Positions 26,171-35,734 of a stretch of 64,000 nt of DNA are shown here, one piece after another. Below the pieces are notes generated by a model. The model saw only the letters and a program-made list of their open reading frames with translations, was not told the origin of the DNA and searched no databases. Every line of letters begins with the position of its first letter. Within the stretch, counting starts at the first letter, position 1. The stretch comes from JBEKCD01 sp050015055. GTDB taxonomy: Archaea; Thermoproteota; Bathyarchaeia; Bathyarchaeales; Bathycorpusculaceae. Both the position numbers and the translations under genes were made by a program. The DNA is taken from assembly GCA_050015055.1 (NCBI GenBank), contig JBEKCD010000014.1, positions 47,613 through 111,612 on the forward strand. Direction: 5' to 3'.

Positions 26171-26647
26171 ATGCGGGGGATGACCGCTGGGTTGCGGTTT
26201 TCGGATAGGAAGGTTTTCTTAGGGTTGGTTTTGATGGCGGTGGTGATTCTGGCGGTGTTCGGCGTGGTTTTCTGGGAGTATTTGAGTGCCTCTGTAACGG
26301 AGTCGGAAGAGGCTGTGAGGTCCTTCGTTCAAGCGTTGGACCATTACGATGCTAATGCCACGTGGGGATTGATGTCTACGGCGCTGCAGGAATCGTATGG
26401 AACGATGGAGAGCTTCAACAGCACTGTGCTCGGTGGACTGCGACAGTCAGGTTGGCACGCTGAAACGATGAACATGACGGTTAAGGCAAACTTCACGTTG
26501 CCAGGAAGTATGGTTCAGAATTCCGCCTACATCGTGGCATCGCTGCGAATAGCCGAGAGCGGGCTTGCCCCTACCAATCAAACTTATAGCTTTGAACTTA
26601 TCAAGCCGTCCCGGTGGAGAATCGACAAATGGTCATCCGGCCAGTGA
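26171..26647 (+). CDS. Membrane-anchored extracellular protein, unknown
   Basis: About 158 aa from ATG 26171. A single hydrophobic helix (VFLGLVLMAVVILAVFGVVF) follows a short basic N-terminus. An outer domain with several N-x-S/T sites (NAT, NST, NMT, NFT, NQT) suggests N-glycosylation. The fold resembles small NTF2-like exported domains, but I cannot assign it. It lies between the tRNA-Cys gene and the repeat of its 3' end, so it may be cargo of a degraded element. Confidence 0.65.
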   Translation: MRGMTAGLRFSDRKVFLGLVLMAVVILAVFGVVFWEYLSASVTESEEAVRSFVQALDHYDANATWGLMSTALQESYGTMESFNSTVLGGLRQSGWHAETMNMTVKANFTLPGSMVQNSAYIVASLRIAESGLAPTNQTYSFELIKPSRWRIDKWSSGQ

Positions 26648-26696
26648 AACGAGCGTTCAGTGTCTCTCTTTCTTTGGCTAACATCGGTAGCACGCG

Positions 26697-26798
26697 CTAA
26701 TGTATCAGCTTGCTCAGGACTTCCAATATGACCACAGCAGTGATTGCAATGGCCGAAACGATTACAATGGTTTTTTCTTGGATATCTCTGCTGGACAT
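26697..26798 (-). CDS. Small single-pass membrane protein, 33 aa
   Basis: The peptide begins MSSRDIQEKT and continues as one hydrophobic helix (IVIVSAIAITAVVILEVL). A TATA-like box (gcttttaagc, near 26830 on its strand) lies at leaderless distance. Short single-helix proteins of this kind are common in archaea but hard to prove from sequence. Confidence 0.45.
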   Translation of the reverse strand: MSSRDIQEKTIVIVSAIAITAVVILEVLSKLIH

Positions 26799-26934
26799 CT
26801 TGGCACCCTTCTTTGGCTCTTTCGTTTTTCAGCTTAAAAGCAAGATTCCGACAATGGAATATCCTCTCAGCGCGCTACAGAGCGATGTTGTTTTTCCCAT
26901 ATTCTCTGTTCTATTTTCTCGTCCATAAACTTCA

Positions 26935-27385
26935 AACTGGCGTCTCAAGATGATGGGGATAGCCAACTTCTTTAAAGCCAATATTGAAAATAGGGTGAAT
27001 TGACGGAAATATCAATTCCAGATATTTGAAGCCAGGTTAGCAACGCGTGCTTATTCGCTGATTGCAGAGTTCCCTCTCCGCTGCATTCATTCGAAGCTTC
27101 ATACATCTTTCAACGTGCTGGTGATCAATATTCGTTTTGCAGCGGAAACGTCGTCGATTGATCGCAAAACCAACCCGTTGTTGGGAAAAGAGGTGTGCTA
27201 GTGATGTCTTCACTGGTTGGGGGTAAACTCCCATTCCCGGCTCCACGGCATACACTCCTATACTCTTGGGCACATCCGGACTCACTTTCCATGCATGTGA
27301 ATGCGTACGCCTCAACATGTGGGCGCTTCGAAGAGAAATCCTCTTATTAGTTGATTACGTTAGCTTCGTACCATGGTGATGATCG
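26935..27385. other. Spacer with degenerate tRNA 3' end
   Basis: No gene is supported. It holds the second copy of the tRNA-Cys 3' end (27220-27243). No 5' half or anticodon stem is found near it, so it is not a tRNA gene. Confidence 0.5.
27220..27243 (+). repeat. tRNA-Cys 3' end, right copy of att-like direct repeat
   Basis: ggggtaaactcccattcccggctc copies the T arm and acceptor end of tRNA-Cys with three mismatches. With 25971-25994 it brackets 1.2 kb, as left by an integrated element that has since decayed. Confidence 0.5.
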
Positions 27386-27829
27386 ATGCCGAAGATCCTT
27401 GTTCTTTACTACAGCCGAACTGGAAACACCGAGAAAATGGCCAAAGCCGTGACTGAGGGGGCAAGATCAGTTCAAGGGGTTGACGTTGAGCTGAACTATT
27501 ACATCTCTCCTGAGGAACTGGCTGGTTTTGACGCTATACTAGTGGGCGCCGCAACTTATCATCATGACATGCCCGTCAGTTTCAAGACTTTCTTCGAGGA
27601 GGTGGCCGTGAAAAATATCAATCTGAAAGGGAAGGTTGGAGCAGCATTTGGGTCTTACGGCTGGAGCGGTGAAGCAGCTAAGCTGATTATCGAAATCATG
27701 AGAAACAAGTTCGAAATGAACGTCACGGAACCGCCGCTTCCAATCAAGTACGAGCCAGATCAAGCGAGCATCGAGAAATGCAAAGAACTTGGGAAAAGAA
27801 TCGCCGAAAGACTTATTCACACAGCCTAG
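27386..27829 (+). CDS. Flavodoxin-family protein
   Basis: This 147-aa FMN-binding electron carrier opens with the phosphate-binding loop YYSRTGNTEKMA. It retains the 50s/90s loop regions (GAATYHHDMP, GSYGWSGE). It is the first of several redox proteins in this region and precedes a ferritin-like protein on the same strand with a short gap, so the two may be co-expressed. Confidence 0.9.
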   Translation: MPKILVLYYSRTGNTEKMAKAVTEGARSVQGVDVELNYYISPEELAGFDAILVGAATYHHDMPVSFKTFFEEVAVKNINLKGKVGAAFGSYGWSGEAAKLIIEIMRNKFEMNVTEPPLPIKYEPDQASIEKCKELGKRIAERLIHTA

Positions 27830-27858
27830 CATGTTCTTAGAGAAAGGAGGCAAATATT

Positions 27859-28338
27859 CTGAGCTCAAAGGATGAACTCGTCCGGTTTCTAAAAGATCAA
27901 ATCAAAGTTGAAAACAAGATTGTGGAATCGTTGAATAAGTCTTTACCGGAGATTGGAAATCCGACTGTCAAGGGCGTGTTAAAGGGGGTATCGTTGGACT
28001 CGGTGAAACACGCGGAAATGTACTCTTCAGCCGTGATGCTTTTGACAACGGTGTCGAAAGCTTTGACACAAGAGAACTTGGACAAACAGAAGGATTTGGT
28101 CGAGAAACACATACAGATGGAAGCTGAACTCATCCAAAAAATAGGCAAGACGCTGCCAAGCGTAAAAGACAAGAAGGTTAGACTTCTCTTAGAAGCAATA
28201 CTGTCAGATGAGAAAAGACACCACGAACTTCTGAAAAACGTGCTGGAAATCCTCGTTAAGGGAGAAACCATAACTGAGGCAGACTGGTGGGACATGCTCT
28301 GGAAGGACGTTCCATTCCACGGCGCACCAGGAGGATAG
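27859..28338 (+). CDS. Ferritin-like (rubrerythrin-type) four-helix protein with non-canonical start
   Basis: About 159 aa. Helices with Glu/His metal-type residues (KVENKIVE, KHAEMYSS, DEKRHHELL) indicate a ferritin-like di-iron fold, without rubredoxin domain. The first canonical start, GTG 27922, would remove the start of helix 1. Homology to the fold begins upstream, where aggagg (27845-27850) sits 5-8 nt before ATT/CTG at 27856/27859. I infer a CTG or ATT start. Confidence 0.7.
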   Translation: MSSKDELVRFLKDQIKVENKIVESLNKSLPEIGNPTVKGVLKGVSLDSVKHAEMYSSAVMLLTTVSKALTQENLDKQKDLVEKHIQMEAELIQKIGKTLPSVKDKKVRLLLEAILSDEKRHHELLKNVLEILVKGETITEADWWDMLWKDVPFHGAPGG

Positions 28339-28425
28339 AAGACCGCCTAAGGAAAGAAAACGATCACAATACTCACCTTTCTGTCAAGGCCTGTGCGCGA
28401 GAGGGGGCGCACGTTTATCTTTGTG

Positions 28426-29820
28426 TCAGGCCATCCTCCTGGGATCAAGCAGTTCGTCTAAATTTCCGTCAATCTTCAATCCCATTTCTAGTATTATCTC
28501 TTTTATCGTCTTGCCATTTCTGTTTGCTTTTCGTGCAATTTCGGAGGCCTTATCATAGCCGATGAGAGGAACAAGGTTTGTCACGACCATAAGATTCTTT
28601 TCCAGCTGAGAATTGATGTGGTCTACGTTTGCCTTCAAACCGTTCAAACAGTATCTGACGAAAGAGTTGATTCCATTTGCTAGGAGCTCAATTGAATCAA
28701 GAAGGTTGGCGATCATCAAGGGCTTGGCCACGTTTAAGTCGAGCACGCTTCCGAACCCTTCTGCAAGAGAAACCGTAACATCATTTCCGATGGCTTGCAA
28801 GCAGACTTGTATCACTGCTTCAGCTTGCGTGGGGTTGACTTTTCCAGGCATTATTGAAGAGCCAAGTTCATTTGAAGGGAGCGATAGTTCACCTAACCCT
28901 GCGTTGGGGCCGTTTCCCATCCAACGGATGTCATTCGCCATCTTCAGAACCGAAAGGGCCAGGAGACGCAAAGCTCCGCTCGTCTCCACTATAGAACTGT
29001 GCGATGCTATGCCTTCAGCCTTGACAGGGTTCAGCCTGAAGGGAAACCCTGTGATTTCCCTTAGGCAGGAAACCGCCACTTTGCCGAAATTCTTGTCAGC
29101 GTCGATGCCCGTTCCAACCGCTGTTCCGCCGATGGGAACGTAACACAACTCTGCACGAGCATTCTTCAGTCGCCTTCGGTTCGCTGCAACTTGTCTTTCG
29201 TAGACCTCGAACTCCGTCGACAGGCGGATGGGAACCGCGTCTTGAAGATGGGTTCTGCCCACCTTGACTATGCCTCCAAACTCGCGGATCTTTCTCCTGA
29301 GGCTCTTCCCTAAGCTTTCCAAGGCTGGAAACAGGTCCGAATCAAGAAGCTCAAGGGTAGAAAGGTGCATGGCAGTAGGAATCACGTCGTTGGAAGACTG
29401 GCTCTTGTTCACGTGGTCATTAGGGTGAACTGGAGACTTTTTTCCCAACGGTTACCCCAAGATTTCGTTCGCCCTATTTGACAGTACTTCGTTCATGTTG
29501 ATGTTGAATTGCGTTCCGGAACCGGTTTGAAAAACATCAAGTGGAAACTGCTCTGTATGCTTTCCTTCTAACACCTCTTCTATGGCCGTAAGAATCGCTC
29601 GGCTCTTCTTCTCGTCAATATTGCCCAGTTGCAGGTTTGCTTTAACGCAAGCCTTCTTGACTTCTGCAAGGGCGCGAATGAAGGACGCTGGAAATCTTCT
29701 TGTGCTTATCTGAAAATACTGGACTGCTCTCTGAGTGGATATCCCCCAATACGCGTTCTTTGGAATTTCAACCTCTCCCAAAACGTCCCTTTCTTTTCTC
29801 GTCTTGTTCTTCAAGACCAC
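28426..29820 (-). pseudogene. fumC: Fumarate hydratase class II with in-frame stop
   Basis: The full frame reads as FumC: RKERDVLGEVEIPKNAYWG at the N-terminus, GSGTQFNINMNEV, HPNDHVNKSQSSND and the signature GSSIMPGKVNPTQ. It would convert fumarate and malate in the TCA cycle. One TAA (29452-29454) interrupts it after NEILG; reading continues in the same frame with LGKKSPVHPNDHVN. Everything else is intact, so this is a very recent nonsense mutation, a sequencing error, or read-through. Confidence 0.85.
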
Positions 29821-30075
29821 CGAGTCCTCAGATTTCAGGTAAACTAACTCCTAAGCGTACACGCGTGTGAGAACAGTGAGAAGATTACAAACCAAGTGCT
29901 GACTTATGGTTCCTAACGCTTTTAAACTTTTATCCTCACATGTTTTTAGCTAGTTTCCCTTGGCGCACTGAGGCTATGGTCGAAACGATTATAAGAGATA
30001 GGTGTTCACTCAGCTTCTAAAGCAAGAGCAGAAGCCCAGCCTTTAGAAAGCTGGTGGTTTTGGACGTGAGATTAG

Positions 30076-33000
30076 ATGGTGGCCGCTAATTCAGAAGAGA
30101 ACAAGAATTTGGAGAAACCAGTTGGCTGGGCTCAAACGGCAAGCCCTGACGATATTCTCTGCGTGCCCATTGACGACGTTCTTGCAAGTCTGAATACCTC
30201 TCGTTCAGGTCTAACATCGAGTCAAGCACTGGAATCCCTGAAAATCTATGGCTACAATGAGGTTGCTAAGAAGAAAAGAACCACTGCTGTCGTAAAGTTT
30301 CTCTTAAGTTTCAAAAACCCGCTCATGCTGATTCTGTTATTTGCGGGTGTACTGACAGGCTTATTGGGAGACCGGGTTGAAGCGACGATAATTCTCATGA
30401 TAGTGCTAATAGGCGTTGTTCTAATGTTCTTTCAGGAATCTAAGGCTGAAAAGGCGGCAGATGAACTGAAGGAAAAGGTCGCCACAACTGCCACAGTCGT
30501 TAGAGATAACGTTAGCAGGGAAATTAAGCTTTCAGATGTAGTTCCAGGAGATGTTGTGACCCTTTCCGCAGGCGACATTGTGCCTGCAGATGGAAGACTG
30601 ATAAGTGCAAAGGACTTTTTCGTGGATCAATCAGCCTTGACCGGTGAATCGTTTCCACTAGAGAAGACTCCTTCGGCTTTGACCGCGCAGGAGGCGTGCA
30701 GCATCAATGAATGGAACAATTATCTTTTCATGGGGACCTCCGTGGTGAGTGGATCGGCAGCAGCTGTTGTCGTGAAGACCGGTAGCTCTACGGACTACGG
30801 CAAGATTGTTAAGAAACTTGTCGAGAGAAGACCTGAAACCGAGTTTGAAAAGGGGCTAAGAAGATTCGGATATTTGATCATGCAGATAACTTTTCTACTT
30901 GTGGTTTTTGTTTTTTTCGTAAAGGCTTATACTGCGCCTAATACCCGCGGCATTTTGGACGCATTGCTTTTTTCAGTTTCACTGGCCGTGGGTTTAACGC
31001 CTGAACTTCTGCCGGTTATTCTTTCGGTCAACCTGTCGAAGGGCGCCTTGGCAATGTCGAAAAGAGGGGTCATAGTGAAAGAGTTGGCGTCAATTCAAAA
31101 CTTCGGCAACATGGATGTGCTATGTACGGACAAGACGGGAACGTTGACCGAAAACAAAGTCCGACTCATGGTGCATGTTGACCTGGAAGGAAATGACAAC
31201 GCGAAAGTCTTGCTGTACACTTTTTTGAACAGCCATTTTGAGACCGGACTTAAGAACCCCTTAGATGAGGCAATTCTTGAACATGAAGAGGTCCATGTGG
31301 AAGACTACGAAAAGATAGACGAAGTTCCTTTTGACTTTGTGAGAAGGCGGGTTTCAGTCGTCGCTGAGCGCGAGAGGGAACGATTTTTTATAACCAAGGG
31401 AGCACCGGAGGAAATATTCAAAGTCTGTTCATACTACGAGCTTTCCGAAAAAATATATGATTTGACTGCTGAAACGGAGAGAAGGATTGAACAGAAATAC
31501 TATGATTTGAGCGCCGACGGCTACAGGGTTCTAGGAGTTGCGTACAAGAAGGTCAAAGAAGAGAGAACAGTATATTCCATTAATGATGAAAGTGAAATGG
31601 TTTTCCTAGGTTTTGTGGCGTTCTTGGACCCTCCTAAAGAAACTGCTAAAGACTCCCTCGAGCTGTTCAGAAAGAGCAGCATAGAGCTCAAAGTTCTCAC
31701 TGGCGACAACGAGCTAGTCACAAGAAAAGTCTGCGAACAGTTGGGTTTCGAGGTTAAAGGAGTTGTCCTCGGAGTCGATGTAGCGAAGATGAATGATGAT
31801 GCACTTGCGAGAGTTGTTGAGACTGCCAACATTTTTGCAAGAGTGACGCCATCTCAAAAAGACAGAATAATCACTGCACTGAAAAGCAATGGGCATGTCG
31901 TAGGTTTTCTTGGTGACGGAATAAACGATGCCCCTTCAATGAGGGTTTCAGATGTGAGCATATCGGTTGAAAATGCGGTAGATGTGGCCAAGGAAACAGC
32001 AGACATAATATTGTTGCACAAGGATCTGACGGTGCTTGAAGAGGGTGTTTTGGAAGGAAGAAAAACTTTTGGTAACACAATAAAGTATGTCCTGATGGGA
32101 ATCAGCTCCAACTTCGGAAACATGTTCAGCGCCGCTGGTGCATCTTTGTTCATAGGGAGTGTAACGAATTTTCAGTATCCAATGCTGCCTATACAAATAC
32201 TTCTGAACAACCTTCTGTACGATCTGTCTGAGTTGGCTATCCCAACAGATAATGTGGACGCAGAATACATTGAGAAGCCGAAGAGGTTGGACATCTCTTA
32301 CGTCAGAAATTTCATGGTTTTTTTTGGACCGATAAGCTCGATTTTCGACTTTTTAACCTTTTTCATAATGCTCTACGTTTTCAACGCGTGGAATAATGGA
32401 CCGCTTTTTCAAACGGCATGGTTCATTGAGTCTTTGTGTACGCAAACGTTAGTGATATTTGCCATAAGAACGAGGAAGTCGCCCTTCTTCAAGAGTATGC
32501 CCAGTAAACCTCTGCTGGTGAGTAGCCTGGGAGTGGTTGCCGTTGCCATTTTGCTGCCCTTCACGCCATTAGGCAAATTGTTCGAGTTCATAGCTCTGCC
32601 AATCGGGTTCTTTCTGTTCCTGGCCGTCTTCGTCACAGTCTACTTTACAATGGTTGAATCTCTGAAGAGACTGTTTTACAGACGATATGCCGAGCGTTTG
32701 GAGCAAATCCTAGTCCCTGCTAAAGGTCCGCCATTACTAACTCCGACAGTAAGGCTGACTCAAAACATGGTGGCAGTAATATGCTTACGGCCCGAAAGCG
32801 AGATTTCAGAAGGTTCACTGCTTGACGACCTCAAGTCAATCCTGGCCTATCCGATCGATTCTGACCAGGTTATCCGCAATCTCCATCATATGCGACGCAC
32901 GGGACTCGTGGATGTAGACTGGCGCAAAGGCATGATCTTGCGCAAATCTTCCATGAAAGGCTACGTGGACAAGCTTACCAAGAGTGACCTTTGGTCGAGA

Positions 33001-33120
33001 GTGGCGGATGATTGGCAGAGAATTGGCTCTTTGGTTCAGTCAAAGTACAAGCAAGTCAATCCAGAATATCAGAAGCTGCTTCAGCCTTGGGGCGCGGCAC
33101 AGGATCGTAAGGTTACTTAA
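30076..33120 (+). CDS. P-type ATPase, Mg2+ transporter (MgtA-like), with C-terminal extension
   Basis: This 1014-aa pump shows TGES (ALTGESFPLEK), phosphorylation motif DKTGTLT with D352, and GDGINDAPSM. About ten membrane helices are seen. The order and NLSKGALAMSKRGVIVKEL match the magnesium-type P3B ATPases, which import Mg2+. After the last helix, about 130 cytosolic residues are added (roughly 880-1014) with a helix-rich, possibly winged-helix segment (LLDDLKSILAYP, VIRNLHHMRRTGLVDV). That is unusual for MgtA and may be regulatory. Confidence 0.9.
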   Translation: MVAANSEENKNLEKPVGWAQTASPDDILCVPIDDVLASLNTSRSGLTSSQALESLKIYGYNEVAKKKRTTAVVKFLLSFKNPLMLILLFAGVLTGLLGDRVEATIILMIVLIGVVLMFFQESKAEKAADELKEKVATTATVVRDNVSREIKLSDVVPGDVVTLSAGDIVPADGRLISAKDFFVDQSALTGESFPLEKTPSALTAQEACSINEWNNYLFMGTSVVSGSAAAVVVKTGSSTDYGKIVKKLVERRPETEFEKGLRRFGYLIMQITFLLVVFVFFVKAYTAPNTRGILDALLFSVSLAVGLTPELLPVILSVNLSKGALAMSKRGVIVKELASIQNFGNMDVLCTDKTGTLTENKVRLMVHVDLEGNDNAKVLLYTFLNSHFETGLKNPLDEAILEHEEVHVEDYEKIDEVPFDFVRRRVSVVAERERERFFITKGAPEEIFKVCSYYELSEKIYDLTAETERRIEQKYYDLSADGYRVLGVAYKKVKEERTVYSINDESEMVFLGFVAFLDPPKETAKDSLELFRKSSIELKVLTGDNELVTRKVCEQLGFEVKGVVLGVDVAKMNDDALARVVETANIFARVTPSQKDRIITALKSNGHVVGFLGDGINDAPSMRVSDVSISVENAVDVAKETADIILLHKDLTVLEEGVLEGRKTFGNTIKYVLMGISSNFGNMFSAAGASLFIGSVTNFQYPMLPIQILLNNLLYDLSELAIPTDNVDAEYIEKPKRLDISYVRNFMVFFGPISSIFDFLTFFIMLYVFNAWNNGPLFQTAWFIESLCTQTLVIFAIRTRKSPFFKSMPSKPLLVSSLGVVAVAILLPFTPLGKLFEFIALPIGFFLFLAVFVTVYFTMVESLKRLFYRRYAERLEQILVPAKGPPLLTPTVRLTQNMVAVICLRPESEISEGSLLDDLKSILAYPIDSDQVIRNLHHMRRTGLVDVDWRKGMILRKSSMKGYVDKLTKSDLWSRVADDWQRIGSLVQSKYKQVNPEYQKLLQPWGAAQDRKVT

Positions 33121-33263
33121 TTCATCAAAGTATGCAGGAGACAAGTTGCACGCGCCGGCTTGTCAGTTCTCGTTCATGCGCCCAGGACTGCTTGGTCGTA
33201 TTTCAAGCTGAACGAGGAAGGTTTAATAGGTCTTGAGGGTCCATTCAACAAAAGGCAGATTAT

Positions 33264-33455
33264 ATGGTCAAGATAAAGATAGACTATGCTAAGTGCGCCA
33301 AAGAAAAGGAGAAGATATGCGTGGAACTGTGTCCTTTTTCGGTGTTTAGTTTCGATAAGACGCTCAAACCGAAAGTTGTGAATGCTGAAAGCTGCACGAT
33401 GTGCAGAACGTGTCAGGTCAACTGTCCAAGTCAAGCCATTGAGATTCTTGTTTGA
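33264..33455 (+). CDS. Ferredoxin-type 4Fe-4S protein
   Basis: This 63-aa protein has one canonical CxxCxxCxxxCP cluster (CTMCRTCQVNCP). A second, degraded N-terminal set (CAKEKEKICVELCP) could still hold a cluster. It ends 6 bp from the stop of the convergent hydrogenase large subunit. TATA ggtttaatag lies about 40 nt before its ATG. It may be the electron partner of the hydrogenase; this is inference from position. Confidence 0.85.
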   Translation: MVKIKIDYAKCAKEKEKICVELCPFSVFSFDKTLKPKVVNAESCTMCRTCQVNCPSQAIEILV

Positions 33456-33461
33456 ACTAGC

Positions 33462-34874
33462 CTAAATCGTTTTCAGCAGCTTGCCTCTGCTGTTTCTGAT
33501 TTCCACTTGCACTCTTCCATTAGCTTGTCTGGTGGCGCATTTTATGCATGGGTCGTATGCTCGTATCACCATTTCTATCCTGTTCAAAAGTCCAGGCTTT
33601 ATCTCGCCGTTGTGTATGAATTCTATTGCCGCGTCTTTCACGTTGAGATTAATGGCCTCATTGTTTATTTGAGTCGGTATCACCAGTTTCATCTGTTTTA
33701 GCCTTCCTTCTTCCGTGAGCACGTACTCGTGGGCAAGCGTGCCTCTAGGCGCTTCAACCACGCCAACGCCTCTGCCGCCTCTGGGTTCTACTTTGACTCT
33801 CGTGTCTGTGCGCGTCAGGTCTTTGTCCCTTAGAAGCTCCTGTGCTCTTTCACAAGCGTAGATGAGGTCTATGAGACGGGCGTAGTCGAAGAGTAGGGTT
33901 GCGTGTGTTGGGCTTCCGAATTTCCTCCTGAACTCTTCCAGTTCTCTGTTCGCAACTTCTGTTGTGGCTCTTGAGTTCACGTTCATTCTGGCCGTCGAGC
34001 CGACTTGAACGATTCCTTTTGGCCATCCTAGGGCTTTTAGGTAGGCGAATTTTGCATAGGTCCACGCGTAGCTTTTCTCTTCGAGGAATTCCATGTAATC
34101 CTCCGCTGCAAATTCCGACTTAGTATTGCCTTCTGGATCGATGACGCGAATCTTGCTGTTGTAGAATTCGAGAGCGTCGTTCCTGGTCAAGGCCATGTAG
34201 TAGGTCTTGTAATCTCCAGCTTTCTTGAAGTCGTTCCAGTTCTTCTCAAAAAGTTCTTTGCCGAGATTCAGTGCTTCTTTTGCGACTTCCCAAGCGCTTT
34301 GCGTCTCTTGGAGTAGCACTTCTCGCTCTTTTTCGCGTAGAGGATTGATGAGGCCGCCTGGAATTACCGAGAGAATGTGGACTTCGCGTTTTCCGATGAC
34401 GTCTAGAATTCTGGCACCAAGGCTTCTCAGCGTAATGGCTTTTCTGCCTATGTCAGGTCTCTCTTTCATGATTTGGAATATGTTTCTTTTTGAAGAGTCT
34501 TCTTCTATTGGAAAATAGAAATCCGGGAGGGTCAAGAAATAGATGACCAATGAGTGGTTACTTATCACCTGCCCCATCAGCAAGAGTTCGCGTAGTTTTC
34601 TGGCGGTTTCCGTTATCTCAGTGTGGTATATGCTCTCTATCGCTTCAACTGACGCAATTACGTGGGCTGTGGAGCACACGCCGCATATCCTAGAGATTAT
34701 GAAGGGCAATCTGTCTGCCTCCATTCCTCTCAAGAAATAGTCGAAGCCGCGGATCTCCGTTGCGTAGAAGTAAGCGTCTGACACGTTGCCGGTTTCGTCA
34801 AGTGTTATCGTTACTTTTCCGTGCCCTTCAATCCTTGTCGTCGGTGAGATGGTTATCTCTCGTTTGCTGCTCAA
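33462..34874 (-). CDS. mvhA: NiFe hydrogenase large subunit, MvhA-type (group 3)
   Basis: This 470-aa subunit binds the NiFe site. The four cysteine ligands are present: C64 and C67 in RICGVC, and C443 and C446 in DPCIKC. After DPCIKCAT the residue is Arg449 rather than the usual His, followed by a 21-residue tail that a maturation protease would remove. Arg at this place is known in some hydrogenases. It overlaps the small subunit by 4 bp. Assignment to F420-nonreducing (Mvh) type is by overall similarity. Confidence 0.9.
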   Translation of the reverse strand: MSSKREITISPTTRIEGHGKVTITLDETGNVSDAYFYATEIRGFDYFLRGMEADRLPFIISRICGVCSTAHVIASVEAIESIYHTEITETARKLRELLLMGQVISNHSLVIYFLTLPDFYFPIEEDSSKRNIFQIMKERPDIGRKAITLRSLGARILDVIGKREVHILSVIPGGLINPLREKEREVLLQETQSAWEVAKEALNLGKELFEKNWNDFKKAGDYKTYYMALTRNDALEFYNSKIRVIDPEGNTKSEFAAEDYMEFLEEKSYAWTYAKFAYLKALGWPKGIVQVGSTARMNVNSRATTEVANRELEEFRRKFGSPTHATLLFDYARLIDLIYACERAQELLRDKDLTRTDTRVKVEPRGGRGVGVVEAPRGTLAHEYVLTEEGRLKQMKLVIPTQINNEAINLNVKDAAIEFIHNGEIKPGLLNRIEMVIRAYDPCIKCATRQANGRVQVEIRNSRGKLLKTI

Positions 34875-35734
34875 ATCACTTTTTCCCTCGCCTTGGAACG
34901 TTCGAACTTTGAGAAAATGAACGTGTGGAATATGAATGGGTTCCTGTAAAGCTCTTCTTTCACGGTTTCAGGTGGAATCCCAGTTCTGCTCGCTATCACC
35001 TGGATGAGAAATGCGTACATGTCTCTCGACCTGTACATCATTGAATCGGGCGGGCCTCGGCAGCCGAAGCATGTGAACCCGGCTCTGGGGCATGGGGCTC
35101 CGCACCCCTCACGGGTGAGAGAACCTAGGCACACGAAACCTTGGCTTACTAGGCATAGCACTGGATCGGATTCTTTTTCGTAGATTCCATAAAGCCTGTC
35201 AAGCTTTGCAGGGATTATCTTTCTGTGGCACTCGGTGCACACGACGCTCTGGTGGCGTAGCGGTTGTCTGCCGCTTACGATGCTCTTGAGCGTATGAACA
35301 ATCAGGAGAGGCATGGGTGGGCATCCGGGAATGTAATAGTCAACGTCGACGAAATTGCATATTGGATACATTAGGTCTTCCAGTTCTGGAAGCTGTGTTT
35401 TCTCGAGTAGAGAGTATTCTTTTTCCAGAAGCTTCCTGAGAGAAAACATGTTGCCCAAGCTCGTTATTCCACCGTGGGTAGCGCAGATTCCGAGAGCAAC
35501 GAGTATTCTGGACTTGGCTCTAACCTCTCTGATTAGGTTTTCATCATCTTTCGTTCTGATTCCACCTTCGACTATTGCCAAATCGACGTTTGGAACTTCT
35601 TTTAAATCGACAAATGTGGGAGAGTACACGATTTCGAAATCTCCTGAGAGGATTTCAAGCAAGGCTTCACCAGCGTTTAAGAAAGAAGAGACGCAACCTG
35701 CACAACAAGTCAGTGAGATTATGTTAACCTTCAA
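34871..35734 (-). CDS. mvhG: NiFe hydrogenase small subunit, MvhG-type
   Basis: This 287-aa electron-transfer subunit carries the proximal cluster motif CCAGC (C11, C14). GGIRTKDDENL and YIPGCPPMP follow, with later cysteines (CTEC, CGAPCPRAGFTCFGC) for further Fe-S clusters. It has no Tat signal, fitting a cytoplasmic group 3 enzyme. It is first in a two-gene operon with mvhA. mvhD and hdrABC, the usual partners, are not in the window. Confidence 0.9.
   Translation of the reverse strand: MKVNIISLTCCAGCVSSFLNAGEALLEILSGDFEIVYSPTFVDLKEVPNVDLAIVEGGIRTKDDENLIREVRAKSRILVALGICATHGGITSLGNMFSLRKLLEKEYSLLEKTQLPELEDLMYPICNFVDVDYYIPGCPPMPLLIVHTLKSIVSGRQPLRHQSVVCTECHRKIIPAKLDRLYGIYEKESDPVLCLVSQGFVCLGSLTREGCGAPCPRAGFTCFGCRGPPDSMMYRSRDMYAFLIQVIASRTGIPPETVKEELYRNPFIFHTFIFSKFERSKAREKVI

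Noticed and set aside
27220..27243. Possible tRNA gene or split-tRNA 3' half
   Set aside because: No 5' half, anticodon stem or bulge-helix-bulge element nearby; stems are imperfect. It fits a decayed att copy better.
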